In this document: positions 18,993-30,648 of the stretch, one piece after another
How the letters are laid out: each line of letters starts with the position of its first letter
How positions within the stretch are numbered: position 1 is the first letter of the stretch
From: Streptomyces blattellae
GTDB taxonomy: Bacteria > Actinomycetota > Actinomycetes > Streptomycetales > Streptomycetaceae
DNA length: 35,548 nucleotides
NCBI RefSeq assembly: GCF_009709555.1
Contig: NZ_WJBG01000115.1
Coordinates: 1 to 35,548, forward strand
Direction: 5' to 3'
Position numbers and translations under genes: made by a program
The notes under the pieces: generated by a model
Seen by the model: the letters and a program-made list of their open reading frames with translations, nothing else
Told to the model about the DNA's origin: nothing
Databases searched by the model: none

Positions 18993-19530
18993 ATGACCAC
19001 ACACGCGAACGGACTCGCGGTGGACGTACGGGGGCTGCGCGAGCAGTACGGGGACGTGACCGCCGTAGACGGCATCGGCCTGGGCATTCATGCGTCAGGG
19101 CGAGGTTTCGGCCTGCTGGGGCCCGACGGGCGGGCAAGAGCACCACGGTGGAAATCCCCCAGGGCAGTCGCACCCAAGACGTGGGCGAGGTCCCGGTGGC
19201 TCGGGGCGGATCCGGCGAGGGGCACGCGCGCGTGGCGCTCGCGTGTCGGGATCGTCCGGCAGGACGAATCGGCGCCCGCCGAGTTGACGGTCCGCGAGAC
19301 CGTACGGCACTTCGCACGCTACTACCCGAGGGCCCGGGACCCCGAGGAGGTCATCGGCCTGGTGGGTCTGGAGTCCAAGGCGGGCAGCCGGATCAAGGCA
19401 CTGTCGGGCGGGCGTTCGATCCGGCGGCCCGGCGACCACGCACCACCACTTCGACGGCGAGATCCCGGGGCTTCGGGTGAGCTGCCCCACCCTGGAGGAC
19501 GTCTATCTCCGGCTGACCGGGCACTGCCCG
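18993..19530 (+). pseudogene. Decayed ABC-transporter ATP-binding gene (DrrA-like)
   Basis: Fragments of an ABC ATPase can be read in three frames. From the ATG at 18993 come an N-terminal strand (VRGLREQYGDVTAVDG) and FGLLGPDG. The Walker A rest GKSTTVEI then follows only after a frame change. RVGIVRQDESAPAELTVRE and GLVGLESKAGSRIKALSGG return to the first frame. After this signature the Walker B region (LDEP) is missing, a remnant FDPAAR appears in another frame, and the C-terminal CPTLEDVYLRLTG in a third. So at least two frameshifts and one internal deletion have destroyed it. No permease gene remains next to it. The original was probably an export ATPase of the daunorubicin-resistance type. 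Confidence 0.85.
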
Positions 19531-19618
19531 CCGGTCCCGACGTGGTCGCCCCGCGCTCCTGCCGGGAGGCACTGGCCAACGGCCCGTAAGCGCGCCGGGA
19601 GAGCGCACCACGGGAACC

Positions 19619-19645
19619 CGGACGGGCCGACAATCAGCCCGTCCG
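19619..19645. terminator. Stem-loop between the ABC pseudogene and hisS
   Basis: CGGACGGGC (19619-19627) pairs perfectly with GCCCGTCCG (19637-19645) around a 9-base loop. It lies about 97 bp after the hisS stop and after the plus-strand pseudogene, so it could serve both directions. Confidence 0.6.
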
Positions 19646-19649
19646 GCGT

Positions 19650-19735
19650 TTCAGGAGCGGGGGTCCCGGGGGCGGAGCCCCCTGGGGGATGGGACGGGTA
19701 GGGGCGGCGGGGGCGGAAAACTGGGCCGCACCCCA
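19650..19735. repeat. Common Streptomyces intergenic GC-rich repeat
   Basis: Downstream of the stem-loop runs a sequence of the GGTCCCGGGGGCGGAGCCCC type followed by GGGACGGGTAGGGGCGGCGG. From memory, this combination occurs at many gene ends across Streptomyces genomes. It includes a further small hairpin GGGGGC-GGA-GCCCCC (19668-19682). Confidence 0.5.
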
Positions 19736-19741
19736 CTCGCC

Positions 19742-21004
19742 TCAGCCCAGCCGCGCCTCCAGCTCGGCCACGATCTCGTTCACGCCGATTGCCGTCTGCT
19801 CGCCCGAATCCATGTCCTTGAGCTGGACGACGCCCTCGGCGAGGTCGCGTTCGCCGGCGACGACGGTGTAGCGGGCGCCGCTGCGGTTGGCGTTCTTCAT
19901 GGCGCCCTTGAGGCCCTTGGCACCGTAGGAGAAGTCGGCGGCGATGCCCGCCTTGCGCAGATCGGTGACCTTGGCGAAGAGGACGCGGCGGGCCTCTTCG
20001 CCCAGCGGGACGGCGAACACGCTGGTGGACGCGGGGAGTTCGAGTTCGATGCCCTCCGCCTCCAGGGCGAGGACCGTGCGGTCGACGCCCAGGGCCCAGC
20101 CGACGGACGGCAGCGCGGGACCGCCGATCATCTCGGAGAGGCCGTCGTAACGACCGCCGCCGCCCACCGCGGACTGGGAGCCCAGGCCGTCGTGGACGAA
20201 CTCGAAGGTCGTGCGGGTGTAGTAGTCCAGCCCGCGGACCAGCTTGGGGTCGTCCTCGAAGGCGACGCCCGCCGCGGTGATCAACTCGCGGACCTCCTCG
20301 TGGTACGCCTTACAGGCGTCGCAGAGGTAGTCACGCAGGAGCGGGGCGCCCGTCAACTGCTTCTGGACCGACTCGCGCTTGTCGTCGAGGACGCGCAGCG
20401 GGTTGATCTCCGACCGGCGCAGGGTGTCCTCGTCGAGGTCCAGACCGCGCAGGAAGTCCTGGAGGGCCGCGCGGTACACCGGACGGCACTCCTTGTCGCC
20501 CAGGCTGTTGAGCAGGATGCGGAAGTCGGTCAGGCCCAGCGAGCGGTACGCCTGGTCCGCCAGGATGATCAACTCGGCGTCCAGCGCCGGGTCCTCCGCG
20601 CCGATCGCCTCGGCACCCACCTGGGAGAAGTGCCGGTAACGGCCCTTCTGCGGGCGCTCGTAGCGGTAGTACGAGCCCGAATACCAGAGCTTGACCGGGA
20701 GGTTGCCCGCCTTGTGCAGGTTGGCCTCGATCGCCGCGCGCAGCACGGAGGCCGTGCCCTCGGGGCGCAGGGCGAGCCGGTCGCCGCCCTTGGTCTCGAA
20801 GGCGTACATCTCCTTGGTCACGATGTCGGTGGACTCCCCGACACCGCGCGCGAACAGCTCGACGTTCTCGAAGCCGGGCGTCTCGATGTAGCCGTAGCCG
20901 GAATTGCGCAGCGGGGCCGCGATAGCCTCGCGGACGGCCAGGTACTTGGCGCTGTCCGGCGGGATCAGGTCGTACGTGCCCTTGGGGGCCTTGAAGGTGC
21001 TCAC
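19742..21004 (-). CDS. hisS: Histidyl-tRNA synthetase
   Basis: A 420-residue class II HisRS. Motif 2 is in [16 protein letters not shown], the histidine-A motifs are [14 protein letters not shown] and [10 protein letters not shown], and motif 3 includes [13 protein letters not shown]. The anticodon-binding domain is at the C-terminus. The GTG at 21004 begins 12 bp after the MBL-fold gene, so the two are cotranscribed. A GAGAGAG lies just upstream. Confidence 0.97.
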   Translation of the reverse strand: MSTFKAPKGTYDLIPPDSAKYLAVREAIAAPLRNSGYGYIETPGFENVELFARGVGESTDIVTKEMYAFETKGGDRLALRPEGTASVLRAAIEANLHKAGNLPVKLWYSGSYYRYERPQKGRYRHFSQVGAEAIGAEDPALDAELIILADQAYRSLGLTDFRILLNSLGDKECRPVYRAALQDFLRGLDLDEDTLRRSEINPLRVLDDKRESVQKQLTGAPLLRDYLCDACKAYHEEVRELITAAGVAFEDDPKLVRGLDYYTRTTFEFVHDGLGSQSAVGGGGRYDGLSEMIGGPALPSVGWALGVDRTVLALEAEGIELELPASTSVFAVPLGEEARRVLFAKVTDLRKAGIAADFSYGAKGLKGAMKNANRSGARYTVVAGERDLAEGVVQLKDMDSGEQTAIGVNEIVAELEARLG

Positions 21005-21016
21005 GGAACTCTCTCG

Positions 21017-21739
21017 TCACATTCCTCGTCGGGGAGGGGTGCTCGCACCCTCACCGTGTCCTTGGCGGACTCCCGCCACCTGCCGCAGATACGGGTTGGT
21101 GGCGCGCTCCTGGCCGATGGTCGTCTGGGGGCCGTGGCCGGACAGCACCACGGTCGAGTCGTCGAGCGGCAGGCACACACGCGCCAGCGAGTCGAGCATC
21201 TCGGCCATGTCACCGCCGGGCAGGTCGGTGCGTCCGATGGAGCCGGCGAACAGCAGATCCCCGGAGAAGAAGACCGACGGGATGTCGGCGGTCTCGGGCA
21301 TCCGGAAGGTCACCGACCCCTTGGTATGGCCCGGCGCGTGCGCGACCGAGAGCTCCAGACCCGCCAGCTCCAGCCGCGCGCCATCGGTCAGCTCCTTGAC
21401 GTCGTCCGGCTCCCCGATGGTCAGCTCGCCCAGCAACGGCATCCCGATGGAGCGTCCGAGCGCCTTCTCGGGGTCGCTCATCATGTACCGGTCCTCGGGG
21501 TGGATCCAGGCCGGCACGTCGTGTGCGCCGCACACCGGGACGACCGAGGCCACGTGGTCGAGGTGGCCGTGGGTGAGGACGACCGCCACGGGCTTGAGCC
21601 GATGCTTCTTCAGTGCTTCCTCGACTCCTGGGGCCGCTTCGTGGCCCGGGTCGATGATCACGCACTCCTCACCGGCGGCGGGGGCGACGAGATAACAGTT
21701 CGTCCCCCAGGCCCCGGCGGGGAACCCGGCAATGAGCAC
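21017..21739 (-). CDS. MBL-fold metallo-hydrolase (glyoxalase II-like)
   Basis: A 240-residue metallo-beta-lactamase-fold protein. The metal site motifs are THGHLDH (HxHxDH), the His of APGHTKGS, the Asp of FSGDLLFAGSIGRTD, and the His of LSGHGP. It resembles YcbL/glyoxalase II-type thioester hydrolases; the real substrate is unknown. GTG at 21739 is chosen with AAGGA upstream and the family N-terminus (IAGFPAGAWGTNCYLV). It is divergent to the cyclophilin gene and upstream of hisS, a conserved pairing in actinobacteria. Confidence 0.92.
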   Translation of the reverse strand: MLIAGFPAGAWGTNCYLVAPAAGEECVIIDPGHEAAPGVEEALKKHRLKPVAVVLTHGHLDHVASVVPVCGAHDVPAWIHPEDRYMMSDPEKALGRSIGMPLLGELTIGEPDDVKELTDGARLELAGLELSVAHAPGHTKGSVTFRMPETADIPSVFFSGDLLFAGSIGRTDLPGGDMAEMLDSLARVCLPLDDSTVVLSGHGPQTTIGQERATNPYLRQVAGVRQGHGEGASTPPRRGM

Positions 21740-21918
21740 GATCGTCCTTCGTTGTGTCGGTACGGGTGGGCTTGCGAATGAGCTGCGCCTGCGGCCAGAG
21801 CCTACCGGCGCTGCCGATTCCTCAGGAAACCCATATACGGTACGGGCACACGCACGCGGTCGGCACGAACGACGCACGCGTAACCGGTCGACGTACGAGA
21901 CGCATGAGGAGAGATCCG

Positions 21919-22764
21919 GTGGTCAGCCAAGAACAGCGGAAGCGTCAGCTCGCGCGGGAGAAGTTCCTGCGGCAGCAGCAACGGCGCACCGAGGCACGGC
22001 GCAAGGCGCGTATGCGCAACGCGTCGATCGCGTCCGCGCTCGGCGTGATCCTCATCGGCGGCCTGGCGCTGTCTGCGACCGGGGCCCTCGATGACGACGA
22101 GACGACCAGCGCGAGCACGGACGTCACGCCCAGCGCCTCGCCGACCAGCCAGGCTCCCGATCCGTGCGAGAAGCCGGCCGAGGGCGCGGTCAAGACGACG
22201 ACCTGGGAGAAAGAGCCGGCGATGACCATCGACGAGTCGGCGAAGTACACGATGAAGCTCGCCACGACCTGCGGTGAGATAGACATCGACCTGAAGACCT
22301 CGGCCGCGCCGCACACCGTGAACTCCTTCAACTTCCTCGCGGGCAAGGGCTACTTCGACCACACCCAGTGCCACCGGCTCACCGACAGCGGCATCTTCGT
22401 GCTGCAGTGCGGCGACCCGCAGGGCACCGGCGCCGGCGGACCCGGCTACACGATCCCGGACGAGAACCTCAAGGACAAGAGCCTTGAGGGCGGGGTGTAC
22501 CCGGCGGGCACGGTCGCGATGGCCAACCAGTACAACCCGGAGACGAAGGAAGGTCGGAACACCGGAGGAAGCCAGTTCTTCCTCGTCTACCAGGACAGTC
22601 AGCTGCCGGCCGACTACACACCGTTCGGCACGGTGTCCAAGGCGGGCATGGACGTCCTGAAGAAGATCGCGGATGCCGGAGCGCAGGCCGCGGACCCCAA
22701 TACGGGCAACACGGCACCCAACGCGACCGTCGTGATCAACAAGGCGACTGTCACGAAATCCTGA
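21919..22764 (+). CDS. Membrane-anchored cyclophilin-type peptidyl-prolyl isomerase
   Basis: A 281-residue protein with a very basic cytoplasmic N-terminus (1-33), one membrane segment (about 36-55), a Thr/Ser/Pro linker (about 58-85) and an outside cyclophilin domain (about 105-281). The catalytic Arg is in CHRL, and Q163 of LQCGD and NTGGSQFFLVY are also present. The domain keeps Cys residues at 118, 151 and 164. It probably helps fold exported proteins. GTG at 21919 is preceded by GAGGAGAG at 5-6 bases; an ATG at 21904 is less likely. No lipobox is seen. It is followed on the same strand by the DUF349 gene. Confidence 0.92.
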   Translation: MVSQEQRKRQLAREKFLRQQQRRTEARRKARMRNASIASALGVILIGGLALSATGALDDDETTSASTDVTPSASPTSQAPDPCEKPAEGAVKTTTWEKEPAMTIDESAKYTMKLATTCGEIDIDLKTSAAPHTVNSFNFLAGKGYFDHTQCHRLTDSGIFVLQCGDPQGTGAGGPGYTIPDENLKDKSLEGGVYPAGTVAMANQYNPETKEGRNTGGSQFFLVYQDSQLPADYTPFGTVSKAGMDVLKKIADAGAQAADPNTGNTAPNATVVINKATVTKS

Positions 22765-22899
22765 CTGTCAACTGCCGAATTTCGGTCGCGCGGGATGCGG
22801 ACAGGCAACCCGCCGGTCGCCTATGTTGGCCGTGACGAAACTGTGGACGATGCCCGGGGGTGCGGAAGCCCTACGCAGGCATCATGTGGAGGAGGCGCT

Positions 22900-24129
22900 G
22901 TGAGCAGCGACCCGTGGGGCCGCGTCGACGAGACGGGGACCGTGTACGTGCGTACGGCCGACGGCGAGCAGGTCGTCGGTTCCTGGCAGGCCGGCTCCCC
23001 TGAGGAGGCACTGGCCTACTTCGAGCGCAAGTACGAGGGCCTGGTTGTCGAGATCGGCCTCCTCGAGAAGCGAGTGAAGACCACCGACCTCTCCGCGAAG
23101 GACGCCCAGGTCGCCATCGACCACATCCGCGAACAGGTCGACGCGCATCATGCCGTCGGTGATCTGGACGCGCTGCGGAAGCGGCTGGACAAGCTCGTGG
23201 AGACCGTCGAGGCGCGGCGTGAGGAGCGCAAACAGCAGCGCGCGAAGCAGTCCGACGAGGCCCGCAAGGCCAAGGAGGCGCTGGTCACCGAGGCGGAGCA
23301 GCTGGCGCAGTCCGACCAGTGGCGGGCGGCCGGTGAGCGGCTGCGGGCGCTGGTGGACACCTGGAAGGGCCTGCCGCGGCTGGACCGCAAGTCGGACGAC
23401 GAGTTGTGGCACCGCTTCTCGCACGCCCGGTCGGCGTTCTCCAAGCGTCGCAAGGCACACTTCGCGTCGCTGGACGCGCAGCGCGAGGAGGCCCGTAAGG
23501 CCAAGGAGCGGCTGGTCGCCGAGGCCGAGTCGCTGTCGGGTTCGACGGACTGGGGTCCGACGGCCGCGCGCTACCGCGAGCTGATGTCGGAGTGGAAGGC
23601 CGCGGGCCGTGCCCAGCGCGAGCACGAGGACGACTTGTGGAACCGCTTCCGCGGCGCCCAGGACGTGTTCTTCGCCGCCCGCAGCTCGGTCTTCGCCGAG
23701 CGGGACGCGGAGCAGTCGGAGAACCTGAAGCTCAAGGAGGAACTGGCCGAGGAGGCCGAGAAGATCCTCCCGGTCACGGACCTGAAGACCGCGCGTGCCG
23801 CGTTCCGCTCGATCAACGAGCGCTGGGAGGCCATCGGCCATGTGCCGCGCGACGCGCGCCCGAAGGTCGAGGGCCGGATGCATTCGGTCGAGCGGGCCAT
23901 CCAGGAGGCCGAGGAGGCCGAGTGGCGCCGGACCAACCCGGAGGCACGCGCGCGTGCCGAGGGTCTGACCGGCCAGCTCCAGGCCGCCGTGGACAAGCTC
24001 AGGTCCCAGATCGAGCAGGCGCGGTCCCAGGGCAACAACGCCAGGGCCGACAAGCTCGAAAGGGAACTGGAGGGCCGCCAGGCGCTGCTGGACCAGGCGC
24101 TGAAGGGTCTGCAGGAGTTCGGAGGCTGA
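22900..24129 (+). CDS. DUF349 coiled-coil protein
   Basis: A 409-residue, highly charged, mostly helical protein with at least three DUF349 repeats, seen as DDELWHRFSHARSAF, EDDLWNRFRGAQDVFF and the INERWEAIGHVP region. The N-terminal about 60 residues have beta character (GTVYVRTADGEQVVGSW). The coiled-coil is long, with many Lys/Arg/Glu. Its function in Streptomyces is unknown. GTG at 22900 follows a strong GGAGGAGG. It converges on relA, with the bidirectional stem-loop between them. Confidence 0.9.
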   Translation: MSSDPWGRVDETGTVYVRTADGEQVVGSWQAGSPEEALAYFERKYEGLVVEIGLLEKRVKTTDLSAKDAQVAIDHIREQVDAHHAVGDLDALRKRLDKLVETVEARREERKQQRAKQSDEARKAKEALVTEAEQLAQSDQWRAAGERLRALVDTWKGLPRLDRKSDDELWHRFSHARSAFSKRRKAHFASLDAQREEARKAKERLVAEAESLSGSTDWGPTAARYRELMSEWKAAGRAQREHEDDLWNRFRGAQDVFFAARSSVFAERDAEQSENLKLKEELAEEAEKILPVTDLKTARAAFRSINERWEAIGHVPRDARPKVEGRMHSVERAIQEAEEAEWRRTNPEARARAEGLTGQLQAAVDKLRSQIEQARSQGNNARADKLERELEGRQALLDQALKGLQEFGG

Positions 24130-24165
24130 CCCGGCTGGCACCGGCCGGCACCCGGCCGACATGAG

Positions 24166-24191
24166 AAGGGGCTCCCCGCGGGGAGCCCCTT
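24166..24191. terminator. Bidirectional terminator between DUF349 and relA
   Basis: An 11-bp perfect stem (AAGGGGCTCCC, 24166-24176, with GGGAGCCCCTT, 24181-24191) around CGCG, followed by a pyrimidine-rich run on the plus strand. It sits between the convergent gene ends. Confidence 0.85.
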
Positions 24192-24210
24192 CTTCCTGCT
24201 CGTACGACGG

Positions 24211-26748
<2,538 letters not shown>

Positions 26749-26964
26749 GAGGGCTCCTCGTGCGCGATCCGGGTCCCCCGGTCAGGCTCCGGAGACCCCA
26801 TGGTAGCGATCCTGAGCCACAGGATCGCCCTCAGCCGGTGTGAGGGCCGTCTACCGAAGAAACGCGAGGGGCTGCCGCCGGCATTCCGGGAGGTGTCCTG
26901 TGGGTGTCCGGAGGTTTGCGTGGGGGGGAGAGCCTTGGGGTTCGTCGGCGACTGACGCACGGGA

Positions 26965-26996
26965 AACGGCCGTCCCGGTGGACCGGGACGGCCGTT
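26965..26996. terminator. Terminator after apt
   Basis: A 14-bp perfect stem (26965-26978 with 26983-26996) around TGGA, starting 14 bases past the apt stop codon. It separates the yajC-secDF-apt unit from relA. Confidence 0.85.
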
Positions 26997-27010
26997 CGTC
27001 GCAGCGGTGG

Positions 27011-27550
27011 TCAGACCTTGAGCAGGGACTCCAGCGGGGCGCCCGCGAGGGACGGTTCCAGGCGGGCGCGGCCGCCCAGGAAGCCGAGTTCCATGAGGAC
27101 CGCGACGCCCGCGGGCTCGGCGCCCGCGCGGCGGATCAGCTGGAGCGAGGCCTCGGCGGTGCCGCCGGTGGCGAGGACGTCATCGACGACGAGGACGCGG
27201 TCGGCCCCGGTGAGGTCCTCGGCGTGCACCTCGATCTCGGCCGAGCCGTACTCCAGGTCGTACGCCTGGCTGAGGGTGGCTCCGGGGAGCTTGCCCGCCT
27301 TGCGTACGGGGATGAAGCCGAGGCCGGCGCGGACGGCGACCGGGGCGCCGAGGATGAATCCGCGGGCCTCCAGGCCGACGACCTTCGTCGCGTTCGTCCG
27401 CTCGGCCACCTGCGCGAGGGCGTCGGTGAGGGCGGTGAACGCCGCCGGGTCCGCCAGGAGCGGGGTGATGTCCTTGAACATCACGCCCGGCTCCGGGTAG
27501 TCGGCCACATCACGGATGCGGCTGAGCAGCAGCTCTTCGATGTCGGTCAT
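27011..27550 (-). CDS. apt: Adenine phosphoribosyltransferase
   Basis: A 179-residue type I phosphoribosyltransferase making AMP from adenine and PRPP. The PRPP-binding loop is VLVVDDVLATGGTA, and the adenine-recognition N-terminal part has DYPEPGVMFKDITPLL and VVGLEARGFILG. ATG at 27550 overlaps the secF stop (ATGA), so it is translationally coupled to the Sec genes. The secF-apt-relA order is conserved in Streptomyces and links purine salvage with the ppGpp enzyme. The frame stays open upstream through secF but is a shadow there. Confidence 0.97.
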   Translation of the reverse strand: MTDIEELLLSRIRDVADYPEPGVMFKDITPLLADPAAFTALTDALAQVAERTNATKVVGLEARGFILGAPVAVRAGLGFIPVRKAGKLPGATLSQAYDLEYGSAEIEVHAEDLTGADRVLVVDDVLATGGTAEASLQLIRRAGAEPAGVAVLMELGFLGGRARLEPSLAGAPLESLLKV

Positions 27551-28701
27551 CGGCGCTTCCCGGAGGGGCGGCCACCGCGGCCCCGGTTGCGGTGCGCGGC
27601 CTGATTGCGGTGCGCGGCCTGGTTGCGGGGAGCGGCCTGGTTGCGCGGGCCGACGACGGCCGGAGTGGCGTCCTCCGGCTCCTCGGCGGGCGGCCCGTCG
27701 ATGATCTCGGCGGCCACGGTCTCGCCCTGCGCGGCGGCCTGCGCCCGCTTGGCGAGGACGCGCTTCCTGAGGGCCTTCATCTGCGGCTCGCGCTCCTTGA
27801 GGTCGGCGACGAGCGGCGTGGCGATGAAGATCGAGGAGTACGCACCGGCCGCGAGGCCGACGAAGAGCGACAGCGAGATGTCGTTGAGCATGCCGGCGCC
27901 GAGGAAGCCGCCGCCGATGAACAGCAGGCCGGCGACCGGCAGCAGCGCGACCACCGTGGTGTTGATGGAACGCATCAGTGTGCTGTTGATCGAGTTGTTG
28001 GCGATGTCGCTGTACGTCCAGCGGGTCTGCTTGGTGAGGTCCTTCGTCTGCTCCTTGAGGCTGTCGAAGACGACGACCGTGTCGTAGAGCGAGTAACCGA
28101 GGATGGTCAGCAGACCGATCACCGTGCCCGGTGTCACCTCGAAGCCGACGAGGGCGTAGATGCCGACCGTGATGGTGATGTCGTGGATCAGGGCGACCAG
28201 TGCGGCGAGGGCCATGCGCCACTCGAACGCGATCGCCAGGTAGATCACGACGAGGACCATGAAGATCGCCAGACCCTGCCAGGCCTTGTCGGCGACCTGG
28301 TCACCCCAGCTGGGACCGACGAGATCGGCGTTGATGTCCTCCGAGTTGATCTTCAGATCCTTGGACAACTCGGTCTTGATCTGGTCGGCCCTGTCGGTGT
28401 CGATGCCGGCGATCTGGATGCGCAGGCCGCCGGTTCCCAGCTCCTGGACGATCGCGTCGTGACCCGACGCGCCTTCCGCTGCCTCCTCGGCCTGGGAGAC
28501 CGAGGCGCTGGTCTTCGGGGTGGTGAAGACCGCGCCGCCCTGGAACTCGATGCCCTGGTTCAGACCGCGCACCGCCAGTCCGACGATCGCGGTGATGGTG
28601 ATCAGGATCGAGAGGCCGTACCAGATCTTGCGGTTGCGGACGAAGTCGTAGCCGACCTCGCCGCGGTGGAGCCGGGCGCTGAGGTTGCCGAGCTTCGACA
28701 T
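27547..28701 (-). CDS. secF: Protein translocase subunit SecF
   Basis: A 384-residue SecF with six membrane helices, partner of SecD, using the proton gradient to complete export through SecYEG. The signatures are the P1 region with GTGGLRIQIAG and the conserved HDITITVGIYAL, GYSLYDTVVVFD and TRWTYSDIANNSINSTLMRS blocks. The C-terminal tail is odd: a hexapeptide RNQAA(H/P) occurs three times, followed by RNRGRGG, rich in Arg and Gly. ATG at 28701 is one base after the secD stop. Its stop overlaps the apt start. Confidence 0.96.
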   Translation of the reverse strand: MSKLGNLSARLHRGEVGYDFVRNRKIWYGLSILITITAIVGLAVRGLNQGIEFQGGAVFTTPKTSASVSQAEEAAEGASGHDAIVQELGTGGLRIQIAGIDTDRADQIKTELSKDLKINSEDINADLVGPSWGDQVADKAWQGLAIFMVLVVIYLAIAFEWRMALAALVALIHDITITVGIYALVGFEVTPGTVIGLLTILGYSLYDTVVVFDSLKEQTKDLTKQTRWTYSDIANNSINSTLMRSINTTVVALLPVAGLLFIGGGFLGAGMLNDISLSLFVGLAAGAYSSIFIATPLVADLKEREPQMKALRKRVLAKRAQAAAQGETVAAEIIDGPPAEEPEDATPAVVGPRNQAAPRNQAAHRNQAAHRNRGRGGRPSGKRR

Positions 28702-28702
28702 C

Positions 28703-30517
28703 TCACGCCTCCTTCGGGTCGACAGGGCCGGCGGTGGGACGGGCGGGACCGCGCGTGCGGCGCAGCGGGGGCTTGGCGCCCAGGGCCTTCGGGTCGAGGC
28801 CGGACCACTTGTGGCCGTTCGCGAAGAACTTCTTGCGCGCCAGGATCGTCATCAGCGGCTTGGTGAACAGGAAGACGACGACAACGTCGAGCACGGTGGT
28901 CAGACCCAGTGTGAACGCGAAGCCCTGGACCTTGCCGACGGTGACGGTGAACAGCACGGCGGCGGCGAGGAACGACACGAAGTCGGAGACCAGGATGGTG
29001 CGCCGGGCGCGCGGCCAGGCCCGCTCCACGGCGGGCCTGAGCGACCGGCCCTCGCGGATCTCGTCCCGGATCCGTTCGAAGAACACGATGAACGAGTCCG
29101 CTGTGATGCCGATCGCGACGATGGCACCGCACACGGCCGGCAGGTTCAGCGCGAAGCCGATGGCCGGGCCGAGCAGCGCCATGATCACGTAGGTGAGGAT
29201 CGCGGAGACCAGCAGCGACGGAATGGCGATGATCGACAGGCCGCGGTAGAAGAGCAGCAGGTAGATGATGACCAGGGCGATGCCGATCGCGCCCGCGATC
29301 AGGCCGGCCTGCAGCTGCTCACCGCCGAGGGCGGCGGTCACTGTGGTGACGCTGTCCTCCTTGAAGGTCAGCGGCAGGGCGCCGTACGACAGCATGTTGG
29401 CGAGGCTCTGGGCCGACTCCTGGTTGAAGTTGCCGGAGATCTCCGCACTGCCGCCGGTCAGCGCCTGGTCGACGTACGGGTCGGAGACGACTTCGCCGTC
29501 CAGGACGATGGCGAACTGGTTCTGCGGGGACTGGTTCTGGGCCAGCTGGCCGGTGATGTCGGCGAACTTGTCGCTACCGGCACCCGTGAACTCCATGGTG
29601 ACGGTCCAGCCCGCACCGGTCTGCGTGTTGAAGACGGCCTCGGCCTTGTCGACGTCGGTGCCGTCGACCTCGGCGGGGCCGAGGATGTACTTCTGCCACT
29701 GGCCCTGCGAGTTCTGGCCGCAGGCCACGGTCGTGGCGGCGGGCTTGGCGCCCTCGCCCGCCGTGGACCGGGCCTCCTCGTTGGTGCAGTCGAGCGCGTC
29801 GTACTCCGCCTGGATCCTGCTGGCTTCGTCGTCCGCCGAGGCACTGCCGCTCGGGGACGGGGAGGCGCTGGCGGACGGCGACGCGGAGTCGCTGGCGGAC
29901 GTTGAGGCGGAGTCGCTGGGCGTGGGGTCGGCCTTCAGCGCGTCGGTGGCCGGGCGTCCCTGCGTGGTGGAGGACGCCGAGGGGGTGGCGGACGGGGACG
30001 CGGACGAGGACGCCTTGTCGTCGGCGGTGGAGTCGCTTGAGGGGCTGCTGGAGGCGCTGCCCGAGGGGCTGCTGGAAGCGCTGGGCGACGGGCTGGCTGC
30101 GGCGGCGCCGGAGACCTCGGTGGCCAGGACGGGACGGAAGTACAGCTTGGCGGTGGTGCCGACCTGCTCCCGGGCCTCCTCGGAGTTCGTGCCCTTGGGG
30201 ATGTTGACGATGATGTTGCGAGAGCCCTGGGTCTGGACCTCTGCCTCAGAGACGCCAAGACCGTTGACACGGCGGTTCATGATGTCGACCGCGGTGTCCA
30301 TGTTCTTCTGGTTGATCGCGGACTGGTCGCCGTCCTCGGGCTCCGCGCGGAGCGTGATGCTCGTGCCGCCGGCCAGGTCGATGCCGAGACGCGGAGTGGT
30401 GTGTCCGGAGGCGAACATTCCGCCGGTGAGCGCCACGATGGCGATCAGGATCAGGGCCAGCGAGCGCCCCGGCTTGCTCTGGGCGTTCGCGCTCCGGCCC
30501 TTCTTAGGTGCTGCCAC
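28703..30517 (-). CDS. secD: Protein translocase subunit SecD
   Basis: A 604-residue SecD. The first membrane helix (about 18-40) is followed by the outside P1 region (GIDLAGGTSITLRAEP), a Ser/Pro/Ala/Asp-rich low-complexity insertion (about 137-230), the rest of P1 with IVLDGEVVSDPYV and SAEISGNF, and five C-terminal helices including PSLLVSAILTYVIMALLG and GITADSFIVFFERIRDE. The start is set at GTG 30517 (GAGGGAG upstream, basic N-terminus); an ATG at 30571 in the same frame would add 18 residues with little homology. It lies 131 bp after yajC and one base before secF. Confidence 0.94.
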   Translation of the reverse strand: MAAPKKGRSANAQSKPGRSLALILIAIVALTGGMFASGHTTPRLGIDLAGGTSITLRAEPEDGDQSAINQKNMDTAVDIMNRRVNGLGVSEAEVQTQGSRNIIVNIPKGTNSEEAREQVGTTAKLYFRPVLATEVSGAAAASPSPSASSSPSGSASSSPSSDSTADDKASSSASPSATPSASSTTQGRPATDALKADPTPSDSASTSASDSASPSASASPSPSGSASADDEASRIQAEYDALDCTNEEARSTAGEGAKPAATTVACGQNSQGQWQKYILGPAEVDGTDVDKAEAVFNTQTGAGWTVTMEFTGAGSDKFADITGQLAQNQSPQNQFAIVLDGEVVSDPYVDQALTGGSAEISGNFNQESAQSLANMLSYGALPLTFKEDSVTTVTAALGGEQLQAGLIAGAIGIALVIIYLLLFYRGLSIIAIPSLLVSAILTYVIMALLGPAIGFALNLPAVCGAIVAIGITADSFIVFFERIRDEIREGRSLRPAVERAWPRARRTILVSDFVSFLAAAVLFTVTVGKVQGFAFTLGLTTVLDVVVVFLFTKPLMTILARKKFFANGHKWSGLDPKALGAKPPLRRTRGPARPTAGPVDPKEA

Positions 30518-30648
30518 CTTCTCGTACTCCCTCTCGGGCCGCCTCGTGCCGCGCGGCGGACGGGCGGCCATGACATGGTGTCGGGATCCCCAACGAGCTT
30601 CGCATGTTCCGGGGCGCGCGCGAGCGGCCCGCGCACCCCGGCGTATGA

